The translations under genes were made by a program, and so were the position numbers. The notes below the pieces were generated by a model. The model saw nothing but the letters and a program-made list of their open reading frames with translations. It did not search any database and was not told where the DNA came from. From Fennellomyces sp. T-0311 (lineage: Eukaryota > Mucoromycota > Mucoromycetes > Mucorales > Lichtheimiaceae): a stretch of 64,000 nt of DNA. Shown in pieces: positions 24,492-36,567 of this stretch (position 1 is its first letter; every line of letters starts with the position of its first letter). The DNA is taken from assembly GCA_025266875.1 (NCBI GenBank), contig JALLLT010000004.1:868001-932000 (forward strand), read 5' to 3'.

Positions 24492-26642
24492 ATGATAAGG
24501 CAAAGCGAATATGACACCGAGAAAAAGAAATTTGATCTTTCTACTTTAACCATTGTAACCGATGACACGTATTCAGGTAAAAGAGGCATTAGATTAAATT
24601 ATTTTATATACTAAATGATACGAGAAGATAGTTCAACAGATAATATTTCTACTACAGAGACAATGGAAGGTTATGTCTCCAATGAGTCTCTGCTTTCGCC
24701 TGCTAAAAAGCGCGTTATATTTTCCATCGTGCTTATTTCTCAAATTCTGTAAGTTAAGCAAGCTGTCAGACGAATGATACAATATAAACGTTTACGTAAA
24801 ATTATTTTAAAGAAACCAATCCTCATTCAATGGATCCGTAAGTTGTAATTGATTAGGCAGAGTATAATGTATCTTATTGTTACTATTAGCTACCAGCGCT
24901 CCCGGAGATCCGCAGCCAGTTTGATACGACAGTTACAACCACAAACGCTGTTGGTATGTTACAGTTCCTTTATGGTTCTTTTCCTCCAAACCGTTGACCC
25001 AGTAATGCCATATGTACAATTAGTGGCGATCCAGCTTATTATGATCGGTGTACTAGTAAGTTTAAGTGCAATCATACTTCAATTTTAGTCCTTAAATCAA
25101 TGCATATCTTAGTCTGCAGTATGGGGATCATACGCCGATATCTACGGTAAGAATCATCAATTTTTAAGGAGGAGAATTGATACATAAATATATCCTAATA
25201 CATCAACTGCATCAATTGGTGTTGAAATAGGTCGCCGCATCATATTAATAGTATCAAATGCCATTCTGATTTTCGGAAACCTTGGGTCAGCGCTTGCCAC
25301 TAATATTGATATGCTTCTTGTGTTTCGACTAATAAGCTCGATTGGATATGCTGCGGTACGTAGTTAGCAACATGACGAAATCTCCAGCACTGAACTCTAT
25401 TACAAAAGAGTAATGCACTTGGAGCAGGCATCATTACGGATGTTTTTAATGACAGTGAAAGGGGAATAAGATATTCGTGGTATTCGTCAATGTCACTTTA
25501 TTCAGCGGCCTTTGCGTAAGTCAGCTAGATTAAAGTTTCAGTACATAGCACATGGGTACGCTAAAAAACCGTTGAATGAAACCTTTTATAGACCTGCAGT
25601 TGGTGGGTTAGTTTCCCAATACCTGGGATGGCGAAGTATATTTTGGGTTCTCCTTGCATGTTACTGTGCTTTATGGTTAAGCGTAATTTTCTTACTTCCC
25701 GAAACGAATCCACGTGTACGAAGACAGCGGTATTACGATGATCCAGACTCTCTTCACAAGCAAAGAAAGAGGCTATTTAATCCGTTTATCTCTTTAAAAT
25801 TTCTTACTTTTCCGAATGTGCTGTTGCCATGCTTATATATTGGTCTAATGTAAGTAACTCTAAGAACACAAAGTCGAGTACATATACCAATTGTAAAATG
25901 CCAATGATAGGGGATTTACTGGATATTCTGCAAATATTACTTTTACCTGGGCATACAGTGATCAATACGGTTTTGATTCTTCTTTGGTCGGTGTATTCTT
26001 CTTATTTGGAATAATCGGTATCACTGCCGGTGGCATTATAGGTGGACGGCTTCCGGACCGAATTTATTCACAACGTGTTCAAAAAGCGAAAGAAAACAAT
26101 GGCGAGATATATCCCGAGATGAGACTCAGCGAAAAATGGGTTCTTTTAGGAGCTATTGTTCTGGCAACTACGTTCACTACCTTTGGGTGGTGCCTTGAGA
26201 AAAATGTACATTTCTCAGTTGGACTGGTTTGCCTGGTGTTTGGTACGTATATTATTATTATTTTCACGAAAGCTTGTGCTTACCCGAATGTTTTGTTTGC
26301 TACTGCAGTGCAGTTTGGAATAATGCTTGAGACATGCTTGTTAACCGTCTATGTCGTTCAATCATTTCCAAAATATGGATCATCAGTTCAAGGTAAGCAA
26401 TGGTTTATTTCTATAAGCACTGTAGTTATTAACGTGCCTTACCTAAAGCCTGCTTTCAAACCATCAAATGCATCTTATTTTTCCTTGGTGCGCTGGAAGT
26501 GATTGATCTGCAAAATCTTCTGGGTTCCGGAACTCTTTATACAATCTTAAGTGGAATTCTACTTATATCTTCTTCATTTGTAATATATATACAGCGCCAT
26601 AGAGAAAAATGGAAACAGGCGCAGCAATCAATAAATTGGTAA
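24492..26642 (+). CDS. MFS drug:H+ antiporter-type transporter (DHA1-like), copy A
   Basis: Multi-exon 12-TM transporter of the major facilitator superfamily. Splicing by eye restores a continuous chain: ISQIL-NQSSFNGS-LPALPEIRSQFDTT-, motif A WGSYADIYGRRIILIVSN between TM2 and TM3, APAVGGLVSQYLGWRSIFW (motif C/TM5 region), LPETNPRVR in the central loop, then TM7-12 with a PEMRL loop and C-terminal IQRHREKW. The N-terminus is short and hydrophilic. I see no lesion: every exon joins in frame. The DHA1 12-spanner (Qdr/Flr-like) class is inferred from these motifs; the substrate is unknown. It has a paralogue at 33823-36042 with the same exon plan, and a dead third copy at 32205-32511, with a P450 between. 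Confidence 0.85.
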
Positions 26643-27060
26643 TTTAAACGTACAGGAGGAAAAAGGTTATCAACGGTGCGTGCGTTTTTGTAATGTCACT
26701 TTAGATGCAGCGATTTATGGGCACTTCGTATTTTGGATTTTGCTTGTAACTAAAGCAGGTCATTCGTTGCATGAAATACTGATCATGTGCCACTACATAA
26801 AAAATTCCATTATTGTATATGTTTTTTCAGTCTTATCCGTACTCGGATGATTGGAAGCTGGCAGGAACTTCTTCGGTTTTGCTTTGTCGCTATGATAAGT
26901 CTATAATAAAACAGCGCCGATACCAATATCCTGTGTTATAGCGAAACTACGTATAGAATGGCAAGTTATTGACATGGGAAACGTCTGAGTTATTTAGCCA
27001 TCCTAGCTCGTAATATAGATATTCAACGTTTCTCGGTGAATATCAGGTAGTTTTTACAAT
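26643..27060. other. 3' flank of MFS copy A
   Basis: AT-rich; an AATAAA at 26905-26910 is a possible but distant poly(A) signal. No gene seen. Confidence 0.4.
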
Positions 27061-27472
27061 CTAACAAGTTGGTAGTGCTCCATACAAATTTTCGACAACA
27101 GCTGCGTGTTGGCCTTTCCGATTCAATTCGGTACATACATACAGCTGTGATATGCGGCTCATCGTACTTAAGGAAGTTGTTGTCTTGTCGCAAAAGATAT
27201 TAAAAACCAGCTTGCAATGACTTGGTATATGTAATGGTGTGTCCATTACAGACGTTATCAACCTGCAATCCGGTTAACCGCCATGCAGTACCATATACCG
27301 TAATGATAGACGTAGCATGCGGCAACTCATATGGCACATGGTTGGATAAGGATATTAGGATTACGTATAGCTTAGATGGAATTCGTAGATTGTAGATCAC
27401 AGACGCCTTAGCTATCACCCCTAATGTCTGACGTATATATAAATCAGGATTCCTGGGTACAGGAATACTCAT
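27061..27472 (-). CDS. Candidate small unknown protein, 122 aa in two exons
   Basis: Exon 27472-27254 (73 codons) and exon 27210-27061 join in phase if 27211-27253 (43 nt, GTCTGT...GCAAG) is an intron. The joined junction reads RLTGLQVDN-LVFNIFCDKTT, compositionally like a folded beta-rich protein, and ends in YGALPTC. The donor is non-consensus and the intron very short, so a frameshifted pseudogene is as likely. I recognise no family, signal peptide or membrane segment. Confidence 0.3.
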
Positions 27473-27576
27473 CGTTTATACTCTCATATAACGGTTCCAC
27501 CTTCGGGTCATATAGTAACATTGTCTGACCTACAGCAACGAACACGATTGTAAGTATACTGTGATCTGCACTGTTA

Positions 27577-27748
27577 CAGTGGCCGCTTTATATAACGATA
27601 TGATGGTGCAGCCCAAACTTTATCGTTATATCAAAATATCGTTATATAAAATGGGATTTGGCAGTGATTACCGTTTTGGTGCATCGAGAATTGTATCGTT
27701 ATATCGAATTATTGTTATATAAAGTATCATTATATAAAGCGGCCACTG
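27577..27748. mobile_element. 172-bp MITE with TIRs and TA target duplication (pogo/Tc1-like)
   Basis: Terminal inverted repeats begin CAGTGGCCGCTTTATATAACGAT at 27577 and are mirrored at the right end to 27748, with about two mismatches in 23 positions. Each end is flanked by TA (27575-27576 and 27749-27750), the Tc1/mariner-superfamily target duplication. CAGT-type ends fit pogo/Tigger-like elements. The interior has no coding capacity and carries reiterated ATCGTTATATA-type blocks in both orientations, so transcripts could fold into a long hairpin. Movement would need a transposase supplied elsewhere. Confidence 0.85.
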
Positions 27749-28347
27749 TACAGTACGTTGATATAGTATTTCTTGTAGGAGAGTGAACGGTAGTTCGCAA
27801 TATAAGTTTAAGAGTAAAAAAAGGTTTGTAGGCTGAGTGAGTTAACAAAAATAATAGATCTTAGCACTTTTGGCTTATTCAGATCAAAAAGATATCAAGG
27901 CTTTGCCTAATATTTGTGTGTAAACAATGAGTATAAGTTAACTGCTTTATTCGCTCTGCAAAATCGGGCTATTTATACTTGTTCAGCGGCTACATACTGA
28001 TAAAGAAGTAGTAATAGAAGATAAAAAGAAGTTGAATATATGTGTATAGTATTATAAAAAATAAGATAAAAGAAGATAAGAATATGATAAAAAAAAGATA
28101 AAAATCTGACGAAAAATTTGAATTAGGAAACTGTGGTAGCACAGATCGACTGTACTCGTTACAACATAAGCGTGATGGTCAGAATAATCCTATGGGAATG
28201 CCGTGCTTCCCCTCGTATTGGATCTCGTGATGGTGGTAAGGCTTGCATTAGAAGTCCTATTCATGGAGTGTAAATGATGTATGGATGGCCATGAAGCCTA
28301 CAAAGTGACTCCTTATTTCCTAAACGAGTGGTAGCGGATCCATAACG

Positions 28348-28704
28348 TTACCGCAGTAGTGATATAAGCTCATGCTTTGCGCCTCGTTCACTCCAGATGG
28401 CTGTATCAAGGGCGATACATGCATAATTCAGCAACACCTTCAATTTCATATTGTCGAAATAGTAATTCAAGTGATTCCAACTGTACCCAAAATTCTCTAC
28501 TCTGGCGTATGTACGTATCATATAACGTGATATGCTAAACTGGAGTAGACAGGAACTACAATGCTTTTGAGGTACGTTCACTAACATGATGACTGACACA
28601 AACTCCCATGGTTTGCTGCCTTTGAGAAATGTGAAGAACGTATTGAGTTTTTTTTCATAGATGTCATCGCCGTTTGTCGAAACCCAAGAGCAACTTAAGG
28701 TCAA
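28348..28704 (-). other. Unknown 118-codon open frame
   Basis: The chain (begins MTLSCSWVSTNGDDIYEKK, ends RGAKHELISLLR) has protein-like composition without low complexity, but I recognise no family and see no splice context or promoter. It may be an exon or remnant of a lost gene. Confidence 0.25.
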
Positions 28705-29473
28705 GTAATCGTGCAGATCCAGGGACGATGCGGAAGATAACTAGTCGAATAATGGTGTCAACAACCGATATCTATTGCTGACGTAATGTCATTTTTTACG
28801 TATTAAGACTGTGTCGCTGGCGTTTGACCTACATCGCCTTGCGTAAAATGACATTATCCAAATTAAGATGTATTTATTCACAGGAACAGATTTTTGTTCC
28901 TACACATCAATTTTCAAGTGAGTAGAGAAGGCTGAGAATCTATAACTCTGGCTTGTCCTCCCGAAAATAACTGCAGTCACTCCTCAGTATTGGAGAGTCG
29001 GCAACAAAGAAGGTGATTAGATTTTCCAAAGCCTCGGAACCACTACTTGAAAGCAAGAAAGATAGGTCGCCCAAAAAAGATGCTTACAGATGAGTATATC
29101 AACGCACTCCAGAATTCTACTATATAATCAGCTTGGGCCTACCAACCAATGACAGTGCTACGTGTATACAACCACCTTTTTAGAGAATACTATGACGCAC
29201 CACGGTTAACAGCGGTAAAGGATGATATAAGTCTCACTGGAGGTTATTATGCTATGAGAAACGGCAGAACATCTTTCATAAAGCGATGTGATCGTCGAAT
29301 ATAGAGAAAGTATATAGAACGATATCTGACAATCTCAACAAAATGGCCGCGTGAAAAGTGAAAGTGCTTCTAAGTCATACTGCATCTTAGATCTTCATGC
29401 CAGATGAACATAGATACTGTTGTTTCCGTCAAAGACAAAAATTAATGCCGGAGCTGCTCAGTCGGATTGAAAA

Positions 29474-29630
29474 AAAATTATTCAAATCGGCTTTTCTAGA
29501 TTCCAAGCAATTTCAGCAAGGTAAGTACTTTCAATAATTGCATACAAAAATTGTTCAAATCCGCTTTTCTAGATTTCACGCAATTTCAGCAAGATAAGCA
29601 CTTTCAATAATTGCATACAAAAATTGTTTA
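29474..29630. repeat. Tandem repeat of a 73-bp unit, two copies plus a partial
   Basis: TTCAAATCSGCTTTTCTAGA recurs at 29481 and 29554, and CATACAAAAATTG at 29541 and 29614; both pairs are 73 bp apart. The copies differ at only a few bases, so the duplication is recent compared with the 153-bp array at 3100. Confidence 0.8.
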
Positions 29631-30182
29631 GAATTTGGCTATTAATTTTTTTTGTTACGTGCGAAGCGATTACATTTTGATGGAGATATGGGTTTTAAAC
29701 TTGTTACAACTTTCCCGACCGAACTTCATTGCTGTAATACTTTCAAAAACGTTTCCTCGAGTCCATGATTCATAGGAACCTGGTTTCTGCTGGAGGATTT
29801 GGATCGACAAATGTATCGAAAAAACTGAATGCAGGGGTAGAATGTTCTCAGCGCTACAGATAGGGTTGTTAGTATGTATGGAATTAGTACGAATATATCG
29901 GTTTATACACATGTAAGCCGCAGCTGTAATGGAATATACATATAGCACACTGATTAATAAGTGAATACAAATGTATGAGCACAAATAACGAATATTATGT
30001 AAAAGCTATCCGTTCATGTATATAGGCTATCTTAAGGTAGGGAGGAATAATGCACAATCATGCATAGTTGGCGTTAAATCAGCCTATCATAAGTAGAAAA
30101 AAATCTAACTGTACGTATTTAAGATCTCTAAAAAAATCCTATAGTCCAAGTGCTTTTTCTCTTATTTGTTTCTGCTTAAACG

Positions 30183-31870
30183 ATGGGACGTGACGGTCTC
30201 GTTATAACGGCCTCAAAGCTTTTGCTTAATCAGTACGTGACGGATCGCTCACGCTTTATAGCCAGTAGCTGCAGTGCATTACTACTGGTATGGACCCTGT
30301 TGCGACTTACCCGGAAGCCAAAACAACAACAAATCGACAATATGGTACCTACTGTATCTGGTGCAGTCCCAGTGTTCGGACACACATTCCAACTTAGCAA
30401 GGATCCATTGGGGTTTATTCGAAAAAGCAAGGCTGAGTGTGGTCCTGTGTTTAGCATTAAGCTGTTCACCCGCAATTACTACGTGATGACTGGCAGCATG
30501 ATTCGAGAATTACTTACGGCGCCGCACAAGTATGTCAGCTTTGCAGAAGGTGTAGAGTCCGTAATTCCCGTCAGTCGGGTCTTCAGCCTATCCTATGACC
30601 ACAAGTATGTTGACGAGGATACTAGTACTCCAGAGACATATTTCGGTAGGTAGAGATAACATTATATGGACATTTATAATTGACCGAAGCCCAATAAGTT
30701 ATACATCTTATCAAGAAAAACCTAAGGCCACACCAGATTGATGTGTTCTCGAGCAGGATTCAAAGGGCATTTAAAGAAGTACTCGATGAAGAGTTACAAC
30801 TAAATCCCGGAGAAAAGGTTCAGATCGAACCTGGCGCTTTTCTCTCGCGCACAATCGCACGCATTTCCTGCCTGTGCTTTATCGGCAGTCGTGTTGGTAA
30901 CAACAAAGAGCTTATCCATGCCATGGCAACTCTTACTCAAAGCATTATCACGGCCGGAAAAATGTTGCATGTGCTCCCTGCTTGGATCGCCGACATGATC
31001 GTCCGGCGCTATTTTTCTATCGAACGCGAAATGGACTTATTGATGGAGCTTTTGGTGCCCCTAATCAACGGTATTCGTTCAGGTGAAATTCCTAACGACG
31101 AAGTAACATACATCAGTTTGGCGTCGATGCTTTCCAAAGCTGATGGCTCGTTCCGTTCACCCGAAAGTATCGCTTTCCATTTCAGAACTGTTGCGTTGGC
31201 CAGTATTCATACGGCGTCTCAATATACCAACTTTGCCTTGCACGAGCTCGCATGTCGCCCAGAACTTCAGAAAGAACTTCGAAATGAAATCAGCAAACTG
31301 GATCAACTTACACCAGAAACTGTCAACACAATAGCATTGCTTGATTCCTTCCTCCGAGAAGTCCTCCGATATGACATGGATAATTTGGGTAATCACCATT
31401 TGACACTCCAGGATTTCGTACTCTCCACTGGCCAGACCATTCCCAAAGGTAGCCTGATTGTCATCGCCGCAGATGATGCTCACAGAGACCCGGATTTAAC
31501 CCTACAATTCGAAACATCACTTGATGAATTCGATGCACATCGTTTCATGAATGTGACAGTGGATAAACCTAGCACCAAGGTCGGTGATGATTTTCTCCCA
31601 TTTGGATTAGGAGCTCATAGGTGCGTGGACGCTTTATCTTTTTTTTTAAAAAAAAAGAAGGGCAATTATATCGGCAACCATTCACTTATTATTTCTGTCT
31701 TTAGCTGCCCTGGACGTTACTTCGCTGTTTCTGAAATAAAATACGTCGTGGCCGAACTTCTGATGAAATTCAAGATTTCTACACCTTCTGGCAAGCGATC
31801 ACCTGACGTTTACGTATTGGGCACGCCAAAATATCCTCCCAAGGAAGATATTATCTTTGAAGCTCATTAG
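30183..31870 (+). CDS. Cytochrome P450, microsomal type
   Basis: Three exons: 30183-30649, 30727-31620, 31705-31870 (introns 77 and 84 nt). Total 1527 nt, 508 residues, the usual P450 length. An N-terminal hydrophobic anchor (IASSCSALLLVWTLL) is followed by a Pro-poor linker. Visible motifs: I-helix LASIHTAS, where His replaces the acidic residue of the common AGxDT, as in fungal ent-kaurene-oxidase-like P450s; K-helix EVLR (ExxR); FDAHRF in the PERF position; and, after removing the second intron, the heme loop FGLGAHSCPGR with the axial Cys. All key residues are present. Substrate unknown. It sits between two MFS transporters, which suggests coupled oxidation and export; that is inference. 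Confidence 0.9.
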
Positions 31871-32204
31871 TTAAAACCTAATAGGGCAATACATTTAATC
31901 GATATATCCTCATTCTACGCAGCATATGTTGTATACTCATATTTCAAAAAGTACTTCCGAAATATTCATAATAGCCATTCTAATTTCCAATTGTTGTGTG
32001 GAAATAGAGGCATACACATGCAGCCAGTTTTCTTTGCTTTTTGTTAATCCCGCTCTACTTTTCTCCTAGCATCAGCTGCATAATGAGTGTCTTGCTCTAA
32101 CAGCCGCACGCTCTGTAAGTGAATCCTTTTAAACGTCGATCACACACATACTTCGGTATAATAATTTAAGTACAATTTGGAAAACTATATGTCGACGATA
32201 TATG
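31871..32204. other. Spacer between P450 and dead MFS copy
   Basis: 3' flank of the P450. I see no gene. Confidence 0.4.
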
Positions 32205-32511
32205 CGTTACCTTCACTATTTAGATACGGCGCCACAGTTCAAGGTAGGCCAAACATGACCTATTGATGTACGTACCATCAAGTCGATGGTTGCTCGTCAC
32301 TGGTACTTTTGGTAAATGTTCCATCCAGATAGCCAAGTACACACTGTTCTTTCTATGAATACTCTGGGAGACTGACATACAAAATCTTATTAGATGAGGA
32401 TTAATCTATGCAATTCTTAGGGGGATTTTGCTTACTACTTCTCCTTTTGCAGTACATTTAAAGCGCAGTAGAGAAAGGTGGAAGAGAGCACAAAAGTCAG
32501 TAAAGTGGTAG
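32205..32511 (+). pseudogene. 3' remnant of a third MFS transporter copy
   Basis: The last two exons of the neighbouring MFS genes are still legible. First comes a fragment equivalent to KYGSSVQ, followed by its GT donor (32217-32250). Then from about 32333 the codons align with copy C: LFF, LWxTDLQNL, ILLTTSPF, and the C-terminal block KRSRERWKRAQKSVKW before TAG at 32509-32511. Two in-frame TGA codons stand where copy C has GGA and GGT (glycines). Everything upstream is missing. It is therefore a truncated, dead duplicate. Confidence 0.8.
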
Positions 32512-33822
32512 CACAGCTACCATCAACGCCACATGTCACACTAGTTGCATAGCTCCGATTACCAACGATAAAAATAGCACGATTGTCTTACTGGTCTCCA
32601 AACCATCTTTGTTTGATTACACGCGAGATCACGTTCTTGATCAGAAAATAGAATCGATCAACAATCTTTAAATTATGTAATGTTGTATATGCGTATGAAG
32701 TTAAAATCTTGCTCGACTTGACAAGAAGATGTATTGAATATGGGAAGTCAATTATTTCAAACAAAACCCTATCACCACTGATCCAGATCGTGGGCTGAAA
32801 GTTCCTGGATTAGATAAGTATGAAGTCAAACCGCAATAAGGAAATCGAGTTTTCACAAATAAGAAAGGAAGGTGACAATTATTACCTTAAACTGGTCATC
32901 AGCTTTGAGCACAGGGTACCAACAGAGTAGTTAGGTTAGTGATGACCTGATAAAGAAGTGTTCCGAGAATCTTTTAAGAAGATAGATTATAAATATTTGC
33001 ACACGAAGCTGATCTTAGTTTTTTTTTTACCTCTTCTCTCCGGTACCCTGGATCACTTCCACAGATTGAGTCCGTACCACTGTCGATTTTTGTAGCCGTT
33101 TACCCAAATCGAGGTCAGAAAAAAGAGAGAAGCCCCGTTGACAATGGGTTGGTTTTTTTATGGGTTCTTTTTGTATTACACGATCCGCCCGAATTCCTTT
33201 TCTAAAGCTGAGAGCGACGCCATATTTGTACTGGGCTTAGCCGAAACCCTTCAAATTAGACCGAGTTGGTAAACTTACCGTGTTCGTCTCCGGAGTATCG
33301 ATGTAAAGATTCCCAAGTATTTGGGATATCATACGCATGTTTAGTGGTGATTCGGATCAGAAGGCACTGCAGGTCCCAGTTGTCCGCGTGGCGCATGCTG
33401 TACGGTTATGGATGTCTAGTTGCGCCGCTTTGTCCGAGTTTTTGGTTCATAAAAGCAAAGCCAAATATTATTGTGGGTTTTCCTTTCTTCCATTCTTTTG
33501 GTTATATTTACTTTGTACGATACGTAGCGGCGCGCTTCTTTTGTACCTTCTATCGATTACTACTATATATCCAATAGTATTAAGAGAGTTCAGTGAATCT
33601 CCATAAGATCATACACATAAAAAAGTTGGGTTACCTATTCAATTATTTTTTTGCTCAGAAGACTTTCCACTGGTCCAAAAGGTACTTAACAATTGTAACA
33701 TATGCTTTTAAAAAACATCAAAGAAAAGTTTAACTACTACGGAGTTGTGTTCATATGGAATAATATTTTTCTTATGTTATGATGTTATGGACGTTCACTA
33801 AATTCCTCTATTATAGTTATCG
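32512..33822. other. AT-rich spacer upstream of MFS copy C
   Basis: No gene recognised. Open frames at 33266-33606 lack family resemblance. Contains the presumed promoter of the transporter at 33823. Confidence 0.45.
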
Positions 33823-36042
33823 ATGACTGGTTTACACGAAAAAGAAGAAAGAGAGAATTTTTCCGCTCCTCTTATTGCCCATAACAACCACAGTGATGGA
33901 ACAGTTGGTACAAAGAGTAGTAGCGAGGTGCCAATCTACATAAGCTATATCATTTAAATGGAATTATTGATAGGTGCCGATATGCTCGATACAGCAACAA
34001 TACAAGTAACGACGGACTCTCCAGCCAGTGATGATGGATCAGATACCGAAACTGCCAAAACAAATAGTCAGCCGCTGTTTTCGAAAGCACAGAGACGCAT
34101 AAGTTTTTCTATCGTACTATTATCTCAGATCTTGTATGTATGGTATGCTGTCTTGCTATAATACCGATGTACTAATATAGATTGTGCTTTTTTACTTACA
34201 CCCTATCTTAAGAAACCAGGGATCGTTTAATGCATCGGTGAGAAGTAATAAAACTATGCCAATAGAAAAACACTAAACTTTTATATATTTATACATTAGC
34301 TACCAGCACTTCCGGCAATTCGCGAAGATTTCGACACAAGTATTACACTTACAAACACGACCGGTAAGTTTACGCTTTTTTTACTTCTTTTGAGCTTTAT
34401 TAACGGGATTGTGTAACTGTGTAGCTGCTATGCAACTACTCATGATTGCGCTACTGGTAAGTCTAAACTTCAACCTTATCATTTTCAGGTTGTACGAAGA
34501 GTAACTGAATTGGTTATTTGCTAGTCTGCAGTATGGGGATCATATGCTGACGGATATGGTAATATCAGTTACGACTGGGGCTAAACTTTATGCAAACGTA
34601 ACTTAAAAAAGATTCTTACTTGAAAAAAAGGGCGTAGAATCGTTTTCACCATATCGAACACAGTCCTTGTTTTTGGAAATCTAGGCTCAGCACTCGCTAT
34701 CAACATCGGAATGCTTATTGCCTTCCGGTTAATAAGCTCTATTGGTTATGCTGCGGTACAGGATAAACACTCTACATGAACATGAAGGATGATTGTCTAA
34801 ACTTATAATGATGTTAAATTAAAGAGTAGCGCGCTAGGGACAGGAATCATTGCTGATGTCTTTGACGATAACGAAAGGGGTTCAAAGTTCTCTTGGTATG
34901 CATCGCTTACCCTGTATGCTGCAGCTTGTGCGTAAGTGATATATAGATATTTCGCGTGCTTGTGTTGCTAACGCTGCATCAAATTGGGGAACAATTTAGC
35001 CCTGCATTAGGCGGCGTCATGACACAGCATCTCGGATGGCGAAGCATCTTTTGGTTTATTTTTGCAAGCTACGTCGTCTTATGGTTATCCATATTTTTCT
35101 TTCTTCCAGAAACAAATCCACGTGTACGCAAATTGCCATCAATTGATTCCACGAAAGTGACCACCGAGGAAGAGAAATCGAGAAAAAAGGTGCTCAATCC
35201 ATTCGTTTCCTTAAAGTTTCTCCTACTTCCAAATGTAGTGTTACCATGTCTTTACCTTGGTTTAATGTAAGCGTCGCTACTTCGCATGGAAAACGTACAT
35301 GTTCATGCTAATAGTTACGTAGGGGATTTACGGGGTACGCAGCAAACATTACATTCACATGGGCATATAGCGAGCAGTATGGCTTTGATTCGTCCATGGT
35401 GGGAGTATTCTTCTTGTTTGGGATCATCGGTATCACAGCAGGTGGTATTCTAGGTGGAAAATTATCAGATCGTATATACTCTCGTCGGGTTCAAAAGGCA
35501 AATGCGAACAACAGAGAGGTGTATCCCGAGATGCGCTTGAGCCAAACCTGGGTTATCATTGGAGCATTTGCTATGGCAGCATCGTTTGTTACTTTTGGAT
35601 GGGCCATAGAAAAAAATTTACACTATTCCGTAGGACTAGTTTGTTTGGCACTTGGTATGTGGTTGAACACATGTATATATTTCATTTAACATGGTATTGT
35701 TTTTGTAGTGCAATTCGGTGTCATGCTGGAAACATGCTTGTTGAGCGTCTACGCAGTTCAGTCATACCCGAAGCATGGATCGTCGGTGCAAGGTAAATGG
35801 TTTAAACTGACGGTCAGCTGATTTATATATTTACTTTTTTCTTTAAAGCGTGCTTCCAAGTCGTCAAATATGTCCTGTTCTTTTTCGGAACCCTCTGGGC
35901 AACAGACTTACAAAACCTTCTCGGTGCCGGCGTACTTTACACCGTTTTATCCAGTATTTTACTGATAACTTCTCCTTTTGTCACCTACATACAGCGTAAT
36001 AGAGAAAGGTGGCGAAAAGCAGCAAATTCAATAAGTTGGTAG
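33823..36042 (+). CDS. MFS drug:H+ antiporter-type transporter (DHA1-like), copy C
   Basis: Paralogue of copy A with the same exon order and no lesion seen. After splicing: LLSQIL-NQGSFNAS-LPALPAIREDFDTS-, motif A GSYADGYGRRIVF, APALGGVMTQHLGWRSIFW, LPETNPRVR, a YPEMRL loop, and C-terminal YIQRNRERW...SW. Twelve TM segments are expected. The N-terminus is uncertain: I propose ATG at 33823 with an intron at 33917-33973 (A|GT split Ser codon); the alternative is ATG at 33982, which loses only hydrophilic residues. AATAAA lies 44 nt past the stop. Substrate unknown. Neighbours are the dead copy and the P450. Confidence 0.85.
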
Positions 36043-36567
36043 TTGCTATGAAATGTAGTTGGTGTTTCTCTTTGTACGAATATACAATAAAATAACGCGT
36101 TTTGGGAACTTTCAAGTATCGAAGCTGTCGCCATTCGTTACTTTAAAATCAATAGCTAGATAGCAACTACCGTTTCCACAACAACACTTAATTATAGCGA
36201 ATGTTGTCAGCAGTTCCCTCTGCAGGAAGCATTCGATTTCGGTACGCAATGTCGCCCAAGGCCTTTACAGTGAATGTTGTGGTTGTCTGTGGTTATGACA
36301 TATAAGCAGAGGAACCTGTTACTGCGTGCGCCTTCCCGGATATTCCGGTGGACAGATCGATCGCGATTGGAAACGTAATCATTGAGATGATCAAATAAAA
36401 TGATTACAGAATAGTCATGCTTTGTTCGTAAAACGACTCATTTAAAAATCGGTGAAAGGCAAACCATTCACTGCTGTCCGACCCTCAGCAAGGCACTTGC
36501 CGCACTTATACTTTTAAACTTTCGTGTTCCGCTTGACTTTTCACTTGCTTGCCTCGAACGACGTACC
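36043..36567. other. Spacer between MFS copy C and CHIP
   Basis: Contains the MFS poly(A) signal and the CHIP promoter; no gene seen. Confidence 0.4.
36086..36091 (+). terminator. Poly(A) signal AATAAA of MFS copy C
   Basis: AATAAA 44 nt past the TAG stop. Sequence and distance only. Confidence 0.5.

Larger units (their letters stand above)
27751..30182. other. AT-rich accessory stretch
   Basis: No intact recognised gene. Contains an unknown 118-codon frame (28348-28704), a short transposase-like remnant near 29056-29125, and a 73-bp tandem repeat (29474-29630). The region just before 30183 should hold the P450 promoter. Confidence 0.45.

Noticed and set aside
33266..33606. Overlapping frames upstream of MFS copy C
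   Set aside because: Two overlapping frames, neither resembling P450 nor MFS sequence; likely chance.
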